From: Gracilimonas sp965227785
GTDB lineage: Bacteria; Bacteroidota; Rhodothermia; Balneolales; Balneolaceae
Direction of reading: 5' to 3'
Length of the DNA stretch: 64,000 nt
Assembly: GCF_965227785.1 (NCBI RefSeq)
Contig: NZ_OZ245785.1
Span: forward strand, 1,302,001 to 1,366,000
Shown one piece after another: positions 43,681 through 53,162 of the stretch; the first letter of the stretch is position 1, and every line of letters begins with the position of its first letter. A program made the translations under genes and the position numbers. The notes beneath the pieces were generated by a model that was not told where the DNA came from, ran no database searches, and was given only the letters and a program-made list of their open reading frames with translations.

Positions 43681-44618
43681 GTTCGTTAAACATCGGGGAT
43701 TTTTTTGAGCACACCTTTGATCTTGGGGAAGATTACGAAGGAAAAGTGATAGCAACCCTTATGGAATCTCCCAAGCATGATGCTTCCCGGCCTTCCATCT
43801 TATATATCCATGGATTGAGCGACTATTTCTTTCAGGTACACGTGGCTGAGGCTTTTCATGGACAAGGTTTCAACTTTTATGGACTGGATTTGAGGAAACA
43901 CGGCCGCTCTTTACTTCCACATCAAACTCCGAATTACTGCCGGTCGGTGAAAGAATATTTCCCTGAAATTGACCAAGCCCTGGAATTCATCCATTCAAAG
44001 AATCATGGTGATATTATTCTATTGGGTCACTCAACCGGAGGACTGACGGGAAGCTTGTATCTGAACAAAGGAAAAAATCGAAAGCTTACAGATAAGCTCA
44101 TTCTGAATTCCCCTTTTCTACAATTCAACTTGTTACCATGGCAACGAGCAATCTTATTACCCTTAGCTCGCATCGTTTCAAAGTTTATGCCTTATGCTTC
44201 GCTTAAGAAACCTTTCTCCCACCTGTACGGGGCCAGTATATCCAGCAAGAGACATGGAGAATGGGATTATAATACCGACTGGAAACCATTACAAGGTTTT
44301 CCGGCTTATTTGAAATGGGCTTCTGCTATGCGTAAAGCTCAAAAAATCATACACCGGAATTCCGACATTGAAGTTCCAATACTAATCCTTCACTCGGATA
44401 AGTCAAGCCGTTACCGATCCTGGAATGAGAATATCCTGAAAACAGATATGGTCCTGAATGTAGAGCACATTAAAACCTATGGAAAAAAATTAGGCCCGCA
44501 TGTTACCTTGGCTGAAATTCCGGAGGCCATGCACGACGTTTTCCTTTCCCGGACGGAAGTGCGAAAGCTGGCTTTTCAAAAAATGTTTAGCTGGCTCAGG
44601 AACTCAGAACGCACGTAA
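43677..44618 (+). CDS. Alpha/beta hydrolase, monoacylglycerol-lipase-like
   Basis: A 313-residue serine hydrolase of the Hydrolase_4 type. The oxyanion-side segment is SILYIHGLSDYFFQVH, the nucleophile elbow is GHSTGG, an acidic candidate occurs in ILILHSDKS, and the catalytic His is in EAMHDVFLS near the C-terminus. There is no signal peptide, so it is cytoplasmic. Lysophospholipids or monoglycerides are the usual substrates of this group; the exact one cannot be deduced. It overlaps the YwbE gene by four bases. Confidence 0.85.
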   Translation: MSSLNIGDFFEHTFDLGEDYEGKVIATLMESPKHDASRPSILYIHGLSDYFFQVHVAEAFHGQGFNFYGLDLRKHGRSLLPHQTPNYCRSVKEYFPEIDQALEFIHSKNHGDIILLGHSTGGLTGSLYLNKGKNRKLTDKLILNSPFLQFNLLPWQRAILLPLARIVSKFMPYASLKKPFSHLYGASISSKRHGEWDYNTDWKPLQGFPAYLKWASAMRKAQKIIHRNSDIEVPILILHSDKSSRYRSWNENILKTDMVLNVEHIKTYGKKLGPHVTLAEIPEAMHDVFLSRTEVRKLAFQKMFSWLRNSERT

Positions 44619-44697
44619 CTTCCTTTCCGCTTGCAAATCTCCAAAAAATCCTTTTATTACAAGTAATATCCAATCTTAATTAAGGGAGGAACGGATT

Positions 44698-45135
44698 ATG
44701 CAGGTAAAAGAGATCTTAAACCAAAAAGGAAGAGACATATTTGCCGTAAAACCGGATTCAACAGTATATGAAGCCATCGCTAAAATGGCTGAATATAACA
44801 TTGGGGCTTTGCTGGTAATGGAAGATTCGAATCTCAAAGGCATCCTGTCGGAGCGCGATTACAGGAACCGGGTAATTCTTGAGGGCAGAACTTCCAAGAC
44901 GACTGAAGTGCAGGAAATCATGACCAAAGATGTCATCCGAGTTGAACCTACGGATACCGTCAATTTGTGCATGCAGCTCATGACGGAGAAGAAAATCCGG
45001 CATCTTCCTGTTGTTGATAACGAGCAAGTGGTTGGTGTGATTTCTATTGGTGATGTTGTAAAAACCGTTATCGCTCATCAGAAATCAGAGATTGATTCCC
45101 TCCGCAATTATATAGGTGGTGGATATCCAACATAG
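44698..45135 (+). CDS. Paired CBS-domain protein
   Basis: A 145-residue stand-alone protein made of two CBS domains (about residues 8-65, VKPDSTVYEAIAKMAEYNIGALLVME, and 72-130, VEPTDTVNLCMQLMTEKKIRHLPVVD), which form an adenosine-ligand-binding pair. Such proteins sense AMP, ATP or related nucleotides and act on unknown partners. A clear AAGGGAGG lies a few bases before the ATG. It stands alone between the hydrolase and metallo-hydrolase genes. Confidence 0.9.
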   Translation: MQVKEILNQKGRDIFAVKPDSTVYEAIAKMAEYNIGALLVMEDSNLKGILSERDYRNRVILEGRTSKTTEVQEIMTKDVIRVEPTDTVNLCMQLMTEKKIRHLPVVDNEQVVGVISIGDVVKTVIAHQKSEIDSLRNYIGGGYPT

Positions 45136-45211
45136 CAGCATGTCCTAATGATGGTTGAATGATCTGTCATTTATCAGCGTTAAACTTTCAACTTTAAGCT
45201 AATACCCAGCT

Positions 45212-45961
45212 ATGCTTCGCACCTTTTTCATTTCTATCGTTTTAGGATTTTTAACTTTTACCACCGCTTTGGCTCAGCTAAATAACAATCCCGACCGAAT
45301 TGAAACCGATGAAGGAGAGCTGGTCATTCACCCTGTTTTGCATGGTACCGTGGTCTTCGAATGGAATGGACAAACGGTGTATATGGATCCTTGGGGCCAG
45401 GCCGGTTTGTATGATAATAAGCCTTCCCCTGATATCATCCTTATCACACATCCGCACGGCGATCACCTCAGTCCCGAAACACTGGCAAGCCTCGATACAG
45501 AGAATGCTTCTTTCTATGTTCCACAAGCTGTAGCTGATCAAATGCCGGAAGAATACCTGAATCAAACAACAGTAATTTCCAATGGCGAAACTATGCAATT
45601 TGAAGGCATCACCATTCGAGCGGTCTCCATGTATAATCTTCCCGAAGAAGATGCTCGCCATGCTAAAGGCTGGGGAAACGGGTATGTGCTTACTATGGGC
45701 GGAAAAGATGTTTATGTTTCAGGTGATACGGAAGGAATCCCGGAAATGCGAAACCTCGAGGGCATAGACATCGCTTTTGTATGTATGAACCTGCCGTATA
45801 CTATGGATATTAACCAGGCCTCCGATGCCGTTTTGGATTTTGAACCGGCAATCGTATATCCCTATCACCACCGTGGACAGGACATTCAGGAATTCAAAAA
45901 GCTGGTGGATGCAGGAAACAAAGATATCGAAGTACGCCTGAAAAACTGGTATCCCAGATAG
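45212..45961 (+). CDS. MBL-fold metallo-hydrolase, UlaG-like, secreted
   Basis: A 249-residue metallo-beta-lactamase-fold protein with a signal peptide (cleavage near TTALAQL), so periplasmic. The metal motif HPHGDHLS is intact, with downstream VYVSGDTEG and VYPYHHRGQD supplying further ligands. The layout matches the small UlaG/YcbX-like MBL proteins often annotated as Zn-dependent hydrolases; a substrate cannot be named. Confidence 0.88.
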   Translation: MLRTFFISIVLGFLTFTTALAQLNNNPDRIETDEGELVIHPVLHGTVVFEWNGQTVYMDPWGQAGLYDNKPSPDIILITHPHGDHLSPETLASLDTENASFYVPQAVADQMPEEYLNQTTVISNGETMQFEGITIRAVSMYNLPEEDARHAKGWGNGYVLTMGGKDVYVSGDTEGIPEMRNLEGIDIAFVCMNLPYTMDINQASDAVLDFEPAIVYPYHHRGQDIQEFKKLVDAGNKDIEVRLKNWYPR

Positions 45962-46009
45962 TGCTTAACATCTGTTGAGCGTAACTCCTACCTTCCCTCA
46001 AAAAGAATT

Positions 46010-46642
46010 ATGCAGTGTACCCTCTGCTTCTCTGAAACTGAACCGTTTTATCATTATGAGAATGAAGACCGGCAGTATCATCGATGCACCAACTGCCGGG
46101 CGATTCTCATGGATACCGATGATTACCCAACCTCGGAAGAAGAGATATTCAGGTATGAAAGTCATGATAACGATGTGGAAGATCCCCGGTACCAGGAGTT
46201 CGTGTCCCCTTTGGTAGAAAAAATTAAGGAGAAGTTTAGCCCGGATTCCCTTGGACTTGATTTTGGCTCCGGCACCGGCCCCGTCATTACAAAAATGCTT
46301 AGCGATCAGGGATATTCCATCTACACTTTTGATCCTTTCTTTGACAATAATCCTGACGTACTTGATCTAACCTACGATTATATTGTCAGTTGTGAAGTGA
46401 TGGAGCATTTTCATCACCCTCATCAAGAGTTTACCAAGCTGAGAAGCATGCTAAAACCCGGTGGTGCGCTCCTCCTTAAAACTGATATTTATACCGATGA
46501 CATCGACTTCCACAGCTGGTATTACAAAAGTGATGAAACCCACGTCATCTTTTATCATCCCGACACACTCACCTGGATGAAATCTGAATTTGGATTCAGC
46601 CGGTTAGATATAGACGGAAGACATATTACCTTCCTGATTTAG
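46010..46642 (+). CDS. Class I SAM methyltransferase with N-terminal zinc ribbon
   Basis: A 210-residue protein. Two CxxC pairs (CTLC at 3-6, CTNC at 26-29) form a small zinc ribbon. The methyltransferase core follows: LGLDFGSGTGPVITKML (motif I), FDPFF (motif II), YDYIVSCEVMEHF (motif IV) and MLKPGGALLLKTD (motif V). The combination occurs in small-molecule and lipid methyltransferases of bacteria; the substrate is unknown. It starts 49 nt after the metallo-hydrolase gene. Confidence 0.85.
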   Translation: MQCTLCFSETEPFYHYENEDRQYHRCTNCRAILMDTDDYPTSEEEIFRYESHDNDVEDPRYQEFVSPLVEKIKEKFSPDSLGLDFGSGTGPVITKMLSDQGYSIYTFDPFFDNNPDVLDLTYDYIVSCEVMEHFHHPHQEFTKLRSMLKPGGALLLKTDIYTDDIDFHSWYYKSDETHVIFYHPDTLTWMKSEFGFSRLDIDGRHITFLI

Positions 46643-46772
46643 GGCATTTTACCACACTTTACTGCATAGTAGACAATCATCTTTTTTTTATGCAAATTAG
46701 TCCCAATCCTATGGGGCTTTTGGGTTTAAAGAAAAGGGGTACCAAGGCTTCTCTAACTACTAATGAATTGCT

Positions 46773-47759
46773 ATGAAAAAGTTATTACTCGTATTGGGAG
46801 CTCTGTTTCTAATCGTGATCACCGGAGTGGCAGGTTTATTGATCTATGTCTCTACTGCTCTCCCGAATGTTGGCCCTGCACCGGATATTCAGATTGAACA
46901 AACTGCAGAAAGAATTGAACGGGGACGTCATCTTGCGAACAACGTCATGGTTTGTACTCATTGTCACTCGCCGCAGGAAAAATCCAAATTCACTCACCCT
47001 CTTGATAAAAACATGTTTGCCGCAGGCGGAACTCGTTTTGGAGCTGAAGAAGGGCTACCGGGAAATTATTATGCTCCTAACCTGACACCCGCCAACCTTG
47101 GCGACTGGTCGGATGGGGAAATTTACCGGGCGATAACCGAAGGCGTAAGTAAAGACGGACGTGCTTTATTTCCGATTATGCCTTATCCCAATTATGGCAA
47201 AATGAGTAAGGAAGATGTCTATTCGATTATAGCTTACTTACGAACATTGGAGCCGGTTGAAAACGAAGTACCTGCATCGGAATCTTTTTTTCCCATGAAT
47301 TTCATCATTAATACAATACCTGCTGAGACAGAGCTTTCTGATAAACAACCGGTCACAACTGATCCCGTCAGCTGGGGGAAATATCTGGTAACTGCTGCCA
47401 GCTGTATGGATTGTCATACTCCGATGGACCAGGGAGCGCCTGTTCCAGGCATGAACTTTGCTGGTGGAATGGAATTTCCAATGGAAGACGGCAGTATTGT
47501 CAGAACAGCGAACATCACTCCTGATATCGAAACCGGAATCGGGTCGTGGACGGAAGAGCAGTTTGTAAACCGATTTAAAATATATGCTGACTCCACTTTT
47601 GAGTATCATGAAGTTGCTGCCGGAGAATTTAATACAGCTATGCCCTGGACTATGTACGCCCAAATGTCGGAAGAGGAACTAAAAGCTATCTACGCGTATC
47701 TGAGAACTGCTGAACCGGTACAACATTTGGTGACAAGATTTACCCCTGTGGGTAACTAA
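46773..47759 (+). CDS. Dihaem cytochrome c
   Basis: A 328-residue exported electron carrier anchored by one N-terminal helix (about 5-27). Two c-type haem sites are present, CTHCH (61-65) and CMDCH (211-215), with candidate methionine ligands in each half (PIMPYPNYGKMS near 134-144 and TAMPWTMYAQM near the C-terminus). The two halves are similar, so it may have arisen by duplication. Related proteins pass electrons to oxidases or serve dehydrogenases; no partner gene adjoins. Confidence 0.88.
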   Translation: MKKLLLVLGALFLIVITGVAGLLIYVSTALPNVGPAPDIQIEQTAERIERGRHLANNVMVCTHCHSPQEKSKFTHPLDKNMFAAGGTRFGAEEGLPGNYYAPNLTPANLGDWSDGEIYRAITEGVSKDGRALFPIMPYPNYGKMSKEDVYSIIAYLRTLEPVENEVPASESFFPMNFIINTIPAETELSDKQPVTTDPVSWGKYLVTAASCMDCHTPMDQGAPVPGMNFAGGMEFPMEDGSIVRTANITPDIETGIGSWTEEQFVNRFKIYADSTFEYHEVAAGEFNTAMPWTMYAQMSEEELKAIYAYLRTAEPVQHLVTRFTPVGN

Positions 47760-47780
47760 GCGTTAGATCCCCTACTAATT

Positions 47781-47809
47781 AAAAGGTTCAGATTATTTCT
47801 GAACCTTTT
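47781..47809. terminator. Bidirectional terminator between cytochrome and M1 peptidase genes
   Basis: An 11-bp perfect inverted repeat (47781-47791 and 47799-47809, AAAAGGTTCAG / CTGAACCTTTT) with a 7-nt loop. Because the arms begin with A and end with T it can terminate on both strands. It overlaps the stop codon of the leftward peptidase gene and lies 21 nt after the cytochrome gene. Confidence 0.85.
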
Positions 47810-49481
47810 AATTTCCAAGCAGGTTAAAACTGCCCACATAGTAGTTTGGATCAACAGTAAGTACATGTGAATTATTTGACTTCAGGGCTAATGTCTTCCA
47901 GCTTGTCTCGGGTTTCAGCCTCAGCTTTTCACCGTTGATTGTTACATCTACCGGCAGGTTAAATCCATCTACTGTATTCCCCCATCTATACATCAGCATA
48001 TTATTCCTGAAAGCATACTCAAGGGTGGGAATTCGAATATCCCGCAGATACTGATCAAAAACAGGGTCCAAATCCATACCTAATTTATCGCTGATGTAAT
48101 TCTCTATTTGGGCGGTTGTTACGGTTTGATGATAGAATTCCCGATTCAAACCCCGCAAGGTTTCCCGCCACAAGGAATCACTGTCAGCTACCTGCCGCAA
48201 AATATGTAGCAGATTTCCGCCTTTATTGTACATGTCACCCGAACCTTCATGGTGCACATCGTAAACCCCAATCAATGGACTGTTATTCTGAATTCCGAGT
48301 CTGAGCCCTTGTACATACTCATTTGCTGCTTGTTCACCATAGTGATAATCCAGGTACAGGCTTTCGGAGTAATTGGTAAATCCTTCATGAATCCACATGT
48401 CAGCTACATCAGCATAGGTAATATTATTGGCAAACCACTCATGGCCTGTTTCGTGGATAATGATGAAATCGAATTTCAATCCCCAACCTGATCCGCTTAA
48501 ATCCCTTCCCAAATATCCATTTTGATAACCATTGCCGTAAGTCACAGAGCTCTGGTGTTCCATCCCCAGATAAGGCACTTCCACCAGCTTAAACCCATCT
48601 TCATAAAATGGGTACGGACCAAACCAATACTCGAAAGCGTCCATCATGGGCTTAACCTGTTTGAACTGCTTTCTGGCTTTCTCCAGGTTTTCCCGAAGCA
48701 CATAATAATCTAAGTCTAGCGTGCCCTTCTCTCCTTCATATTCTTCTCCGAAATGTACATAATCACCAATATTTATATTTACTCCATAGCTGTTGATGGG
48801 ATTAGACACAAACCAATGCCAGGTTTTCGTTCCGTTTTGATGTTCATCAACCCCTCTCAATCTGCCGTTCGAAACATCCATTAAAGAATCAGGGGCATTT
48901 ACACTAATCAGCAAACTGTCCACTTCATCATAGGGATGATCTTTATTCGGCCACCAAATACTGGCTCCAATCCCCTGATTGGAAGTGGCAACGAATGGCC
49001 GCCCGTTGCTGTCTTGGGTCCAGGTAAAACCACCATCCCAGGGCGGACGAACAGCAACTTTAGGCTTTCCTGAGAAATGAACAACAAGCTCATTTATTTC
49101 ACCTGTTCTTTGCTTTTTGGAGAGCGTTATAAAATAAGCATTTCCATCTCGGCGATAATCCAGCACTTTACCGGCCTGGGTTACCTTGGTGATCTTCATA
49201 GGTGGTTGAAGATCAATCTGCATGGTTTGGTAAGGCTTCAGAACTTTGTACTGAACCCGGTTTGATCCTGAAATTGAACTGTCTGAGATACTCACCTCTA
49301 CATTTAGGTGATAATACGTCAAGTCCCACCATTCTCTTTCTTTTGTGATGGAACCCCTAAGGCTATCCTGATGAGTGAACTCCGATTGTGGAGCAAAAAC
49401 CTGGGCATTCACATCCGGAAATTTGGTCGAGGTAATAAGTAAAAAAACAAGTGATAAAATTCTGAACGTTTTCAATTTCAT
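47808..49481 (-). CDS. M1-family metallopeptidase, secreted
   Basis: A secreted zinc aminopeptidase-type protein of about 557 residues. An upstream ATG at 49526 adds 15 residues before a normal signal peptide; the ATG at 49481 (MKLKTFRIL) is preferred, cleavage near NAQVF. The zinc site is HETGHEW (343-349) with Glu366 in WIHEGFTNY. The exopeptidase motif GAMEN is replaced by GMEHQ (306-310), so the amino-terminus-binding role is altered. The chain is shorter than classic M1 enzymes and lacks the C-terminal helical domain. A Gly in place of Ala inside HExxH is common in the shorter M1 subgroup. Substrates are unknown. Confidence 0.87.
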   Translation of the reverse strand: MKLKTFRILSLVFLLITSTKFPDVNAQVFAPQSEFTHQDSLRGSITKEREWWDLTYYHLNVEVSISDSSISGSNRVQYKVLKPYQTMQIDLQPPMKITKVTQAGKVLDYRRDGNAYFITLSKKQRTGEINELVVHFSGKPKVAVRPPWDGGFTWTQDSNGRPFVATSNQGIGASIWWPNKDHPYDEVDSLLISVNAPDSLMDVSNGRLRGVDEHQNGTKTWHWFVSNPINSYGVNINIGDYVHFGEEYEGEKGTLDLDYYVLRENLEKARKQFKQVKPMMDAFEYWFGPYPFYEDGFKLVEVPYLGMEHQSSVTYGNGYQNGYLGRDLSGSGWGLKFDFIIIHETGHEWFANNITYADVADMWIHEGFTNYSESLYLDYHYGEQAANEYVQGLRLGIQNNSPLIGVYDVHHEGSGDMYNKGGNLLHILRQVADSDSLWRETLRGLNREFYHQTVTTAQIENYISDKLGMDLDPVFDQYLRDIRIPTLEYAFRNNMLMYRWGNTVDGFNLPVDVTINGEKLRLKPETSWKTLALKSNNSHVLTVDPNYYVGSFNLLGN

Positions 49482-49526
49482 ATCCTTTATGATACCGAAC
49501 GGAGTATTTTGTACGCTATCCAACAT

Positions 49527-49782
49527 TTAATATTTCTTGGTGCTGTGCTTAGGTCAATGATTTAATGAAATTAGCCTGACAAACAGCGTTTGCAATAGCG
49601 TCTCAGCCTTTTATCTTAAGATGGTTCTTCCGGAGGATTTTTAAACCATTAAAAATCAAAACACCTGATAAATGAAGTTTACTGCTACACAACTTCATGG
49701 TGTTCTCGCCTAATGCTTCAGGTTGAGTTTCATTTAAATTTAACTACGTAATGGTAACTAATTTAAATTTTCAGCGCTAATC
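49527..49782. other. Intergenic region before the porin, with a nested inverted repeat
   Basis: A 256-nt gap between the M1 peptidase and the porin, divergently transcribed. It contains a hairpin-like element at 49661-49703: outer arms ACACC / GGTGT and inner arms ATGAAGTT / AACTTCAT with an 11-nt loop. It may be a leader structure of the porin transcript or an operator. No ORF. Confidence 0.45.
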
Positions 49783-50940
49783 ATGAAAAAACTAAGCTTA
49801 CTTGCTACCACTTTTCTTTTGTTCTTCTCAACATTCGCTTTCGCGCAGGAAGACGAATCTTCGTTGTCGGTAGGCGGGGCTGTACGATATAATGTACTGC
49901 TAACCGACTATGAAGACGGAACCATCAACAATGAAGACGCACAGTTTACCTGGGATACCTGGCGCCTGAACGTTAATGCTGAGAAGAATGGAGTGAAACT
50001 TAATTTTGAGTATCGTTTCTACCCTACCTTCAACACTCACTTTGTCAAACAGGGTTGGTTGGGATACGACTTCAATGACAAGAATAATCTTCAGATAGGT
50101 GTCACCCAGGTGCCTTTCGGGAATTTGCAGTACAACTCTCACAACTGGTGGTTTCAGGGACCGTATTATGTAGGTCTTGAAGATGACCATGACATGGGGC
50201 TTAAGTACACTCATACAGCTGAGAACTGGGATTTGATGGCTGCATATTTTTTCCAGCCTGAGCCTGCAGGTCCAGCCGGTGGTAGTGGATCATTTGGCTT
50301 TGGAGGATCAGGACGATATTCCTATGATATTGTTCCCGCCGGTAATCAAACCAACTATGAACGGAATCAGCTAAACCTTCGGGTAACCCGTACCATTGAT
50401 ATTGAACAGGGCAGCATTGAATTCGGCGCAAGTGGTGAAGTTGGGCAGATCTGGAATCAGGCTCTAAACGAAACCTCTTCCCGATACGCATTGGCGGCTC
50501 ACACGGATATCGACTATGGCAACTGGAACTTCAAAGGGCAGATTATCAACTACGGAATGGATGCTCAGGATGATAACTGGCAGAGTGTTGATGTTGTAAA
50601 TATGGGGGCATACGGAACTCCATATTCTGTAGCTACCGAGATGAATATATATTCCGCCGGTTTAAGCTACAGCTATGACGTTGACTGGGGCCCTATTACA
50701 AACCTGAACTTCTATAATGACTACTCCTACTTTCAGAAAAACATCGACGGTTTTTATGATGCCCATCAACATGTGGTTGGCTTCCTGCTCTCTGCCGGAA
50801 ATGTATACACCTACTTTGACATTGCCCGGGGTAGTAATCAGCCCTGGATTACCGATAATTTCGGTACCGGACTCGGACAAGGGGTAAACGATGCACGCTG
50901 GAACACCCGTTTCAATATTAATATCGGATATTACTTCTAA
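49783..50940 (+). CDS. Outer-membrane beta-barrel porin
   Basis: A 385-residue outer-membrane protein with a signal peptide (cleavage near FAFAQE). The mature chain is a run of amphipathic strands rich in Tyr, Trp, Asn and Gly (FEYRFYPTFN, FDINKNNL-like turns, GLKYTHTAENWDLMAAYFF, SAGLSYSYDVDWGP) and ends with NINIGYYF, whose terminal Phe is typical of barrel proteins. It resembles phosphate-selective-porin-type channels in size. It lies 116 nt upstream of the glycine-betaine ABC genes on the same strand and may provide their outer-membrane route; this is inference from context. Confidence 0.75.
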   Translation: MKKLSLLATTFLLFFSTFAFAQEDESSLSVGGAVRYNVLLTDYEDGTINNEDAQFTWDTWRLNVNAEKNGVKLNFEYRFYPTFNTHFVKQGWLGYDFNDKNNLQIGVTQVPFGNLQYNSHNWWFQGPYYVGLEDDHDMGLKYTHTAENWDLMAAYFFQPEPAGPAGGSGSFGFGGSGRYSYDIVPAGNQTNYERNQLNLRVTRTIDIEQGSIEFGASGEVGQIWNQALNETSSRYALAAHTDIDYGNWNFKGQIINYGMDAQDDNWQSVDVVNMGAYGTPYSVATEMNIYSAGLSYSYDVDWGPITNLNFYNDYSYFQKNIDGFYDAHQHVVGFLLSAGNVYTYFDIARGSNQPWITDNFGTGLGQGVNDARWNTRFNINIGYYF

Positions 50941-51056
50941 GCTGTAGAATTAACAAACATACATCCTGCTTGATGCGGGATGTCCTGAAAAGGAACGCCC
51001 CCTTTTGAGGAGATCCCGTACATCATATAACTCAATAATTATTGAACAAAGGAGAT

Positions 51057-52289
51057 ATGGCAGCTATAACTGTTAAGAACCTATTTAAAATTTTTGGGAA
51101 GAACCCTGAGAATGCCTTTCCCTTGATAGAAGAAGGAAAATCCAAAGATGAAATACTGAATGAAACAGGAAATACCATCGGTATTAATAATGCCAGCTTT
51201 GAGGTAAAAGAAAAAGAGATGTTTGTGATCATGGGGCTTTCTGGAAGCGGGAAGTCCACCGTGCTGAGGTGCCTGAACCGACTCATAGAGCCTACCAAAG
51301 GTCAGGTACTAATTGGCGATGAAGACATTACCAAAGTGGATAATGACAGGTTGCTGGAAATGCGTCGCAACAAAATGTCGATGGTCTTTCAGAACTTTGG
51401 CTTGTTTCCCCACCGAACGGTATCCGAAAATGTTCAATACGGGTTGGAAATAAGTGGTATGGATAAAGATCAGCGGAAGAAGAAAGCCTATGAGGCCATC
51501 GAGAAGGTTGGGTTAAAGGGATATGAAGAACAGAAGCCGGACGAACTGAGTGGTGGCATGCAACAACGGGTTGGTCTGGCTCGGGCATTAGCTAACGATC
51601 CCGAAATCCTGTTGATGGATGAAGCATTCAGCGCCCTCGACCCTCTCATTCGCGCCGATATGCAGGACGAACTGCTGGAACTTCAGGCGGAAGTCCACAA
51701 AACCGTCGTTTTTATTACGCATGATTTGGACGAAGCTCTTAAAATCGGAGATCGCATTGCGATCATGAAAGACGGATATGTAGTTCAGGTGGGAACACCT
51801 GAAGAAATTCTTACCAATCCCGCCGATGATTACGTGAAAGCCTTCGTCCAGAATGTAGATCGTACCAAGATCATCACAGCGCAGGCCATCATGCGGAAAG
51901 CACCTACCGTCCAGGTTCCCAAAGACGGACCCTCAGTTGCTATCCGCAATATGGAGAAAACAGGCGTTTCAACAACGTACGTGGTTGATGAAAACCGATA
52001 TCTCAAGGGTATTGTCAAGATCGATGATGCCATCAAATTAAAAGAAGATGGAAAGAAAGATCTCGAGAAGATCATCATTTCCGATATCGAAGTCTGCGGC
52101 CCGGAAACCCCCATCAACCAATTACTTCCCAAAGCCATAGAAGCCAAATACCCTATCGCTGTTATTGAAGACGACAGCAACTTGATGGGAATTGTAGATC
52201 GTGCTACGATTATGGCTGAGCTCAATGAAAACGGAATAGATACCCAAAAGAAAGAAACCAAGAATAACAAAGAAACTACTACTTCCTGA
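51057..52289 (+). CDS. opuAA: Glycine betaine / proline ABC transporter ATP-binding protein
   Basis: A 410-residue ATPase of the ProV/OpuAA type. An in-frame TTG at 51042 is less likely than the ATG at 51057, which has AAAGGAG before it. It has the ProV-specific N-terminal extension (FKIFGKNPENAFPLIEEGKSKDEI), Walker A GLSGSGKST, signature LSGGMQQR, Walker B ILLMDEAFSALD and the H-loop HDLDEA. Two C-terminal CBS domains (about residues 285-395), which sense ionic strength in OpuA systems, follow. It is first of three genes, three bases ahead of the permease. Confidence 0.94.
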   Translation: MAAITVKNLFKIFGKNPENAFPLIEEGKSKDEILNETGNTIGINNASFEVKEKEMFVIMGLSGSGKSTVLRCLNRLIEPTKGQVLIGDEDITKVDNDRLLEMRRNKMSMVFQNFGLFPHRTVSENVQYGLEISGMDKDQRKKKAYEAIEKVGLKGYEEQKPDELSGGMQQRVGLARALANDPEILLMDEAFSALDPLIRADMQDELLELQAEVHKTVVFITHDLDEALKIGDRIAIMKDGYVVQVGTPEEILTNPADDYVKAFVQNVDRTKIITAQAIMRKAPTVQVPKDGPSVAIRNMEKTGVSTTYVVDENRYLKGIVKIDDAIKLKEDGKKDLEKIIISDIEVCGPETPINQLLPKAIEAKYPIAVIEDDSNLMGIVDRATIMAELNENGIDTQKKETKNNKETTTS

Positions 52290-52291
52290 TT

Positions 52292-53116
52292 ATGTTTGAT
52301 CTACCTGTTGGAGATGGATTTGAATTTGCCATCAACTGGCTGACTGATAATCTGAGCGGTTTCTTCGACCTTGTGACCCTGGTGGTTGACTCTTTTCTGG
52401 TCGGGATAGAGAACCTGCTTTTATTTCCCCACCCCATCATAATGATTGTGCTGTTCAGCGCCGTTGCCTGGTATGTATCAGGCCGGGGAGTAGGGATATT
52501 CACTGTACTTGGTTTGCTGGTAATTGAAGGTATGGATATGTGGGATGGGACCATGGAGACGTTGGCCCTCATCATCACCGCGGTTGTCATTGCCTTGCTG
52601 ATTGGCATCCCGCTGGGGATCTGGGCATCAAAAAGTAAAACTGTGGAGAAGGTTGTCCGCCCCATTTTGGATTTTATGCAGACCATGCCCGCTTTTGTGT
52701 ACCTGATCCCTGCAGTATTATTTTTTGGATTAGGGCAAGTCCCCGGAGTAATTGCCACGCTCATTTTTGCTATGCCGCCGGCTGTTCGACTTACCAATTT
52801 AGGAATCCGGCAGGTACCGGAAGAAATCAGAGAGGCTGCCCTGGCTTTTGGCTCCGATTCCAAACAAATGCTGTTAAAAGTTGAATTGCCCGTTGCCCTT
52901 CCCACTATCCTTGCAGGGGTAAACCAAACCATTATGCTCGCACTATCAATGGTAGTTATCGCTGCCTTGATTGGCGCCGGTGGGTTAGGTCAGCCCGTGG
53001 TTACAGGCCTCCAGCAGCTGGATATCGGTCTGGGATTTGAAGGAGGGCTGGCTATCGTAATTCTGGCCGTGTTCCTGGACAGGGTCACGCAATCGTTAGG
53101 GGCTTCAACCCAATAA
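52292..53116 (+). CDS. opuAB: Glycine betaine / proline ABC transporter permease
   Basis: The ProW/OpuAB membrane subunit (274 residues, about seven helices). It has the EAA coupling block (IREAALAFGSDSKQMLLKVELPVALPTI), the LDFMQTMPAFVYLIPAVLFFG stretch and MALSMVVIAALIGAGGLGQPV, all characteristic of betaine permeases. The gene starts two bases after the ATPase stop and is followed 46 nt later by the binding-protein gene. A 217-codon frame on the opposite strand is a shadow of this gene. Confidence 0.94.
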   Translation: MFDLPVGDGFEFAINWLTDNLSGFFDLVTLVVDSFLVGIENLLLFPHPIIMIVLFSAVAWYVSGRGVGIFTVLGLLVIEGMDMWDGTMETLALIITAVVIALLIGIPLGIWASKSKTVEKVVRPILDFMQTMPAFVYLIPAVLFFGLGQVPGVIATLIFAMPPAVRLTNLGIRQVPEEIREAALAFGSDSKQMLLKVELPVALPTILAGVNQTIMLALSMVVIAALIGAGGLGQPVVTGLQQLDIGLGFEGGLAIVILAVFLDRVTQSLGASTQ

Positions 53117-53162
53117 GAGTTTTTAGATATAAACAGAACCGTAACATCAAACCAAAAGAGCG

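Noticed and set aside
50961..50983. Hairpin between the porin and opuAA genes
   Set aside because: A nine-pair stem is present but no T-run follows, so I do not call it a terminator.
52279..52932. 217-codon open frame on the minus strand
   Set aside because: It is entirely antisense to the betaine permease, whose family motifs are clear; composition is a shadow of the real frame.
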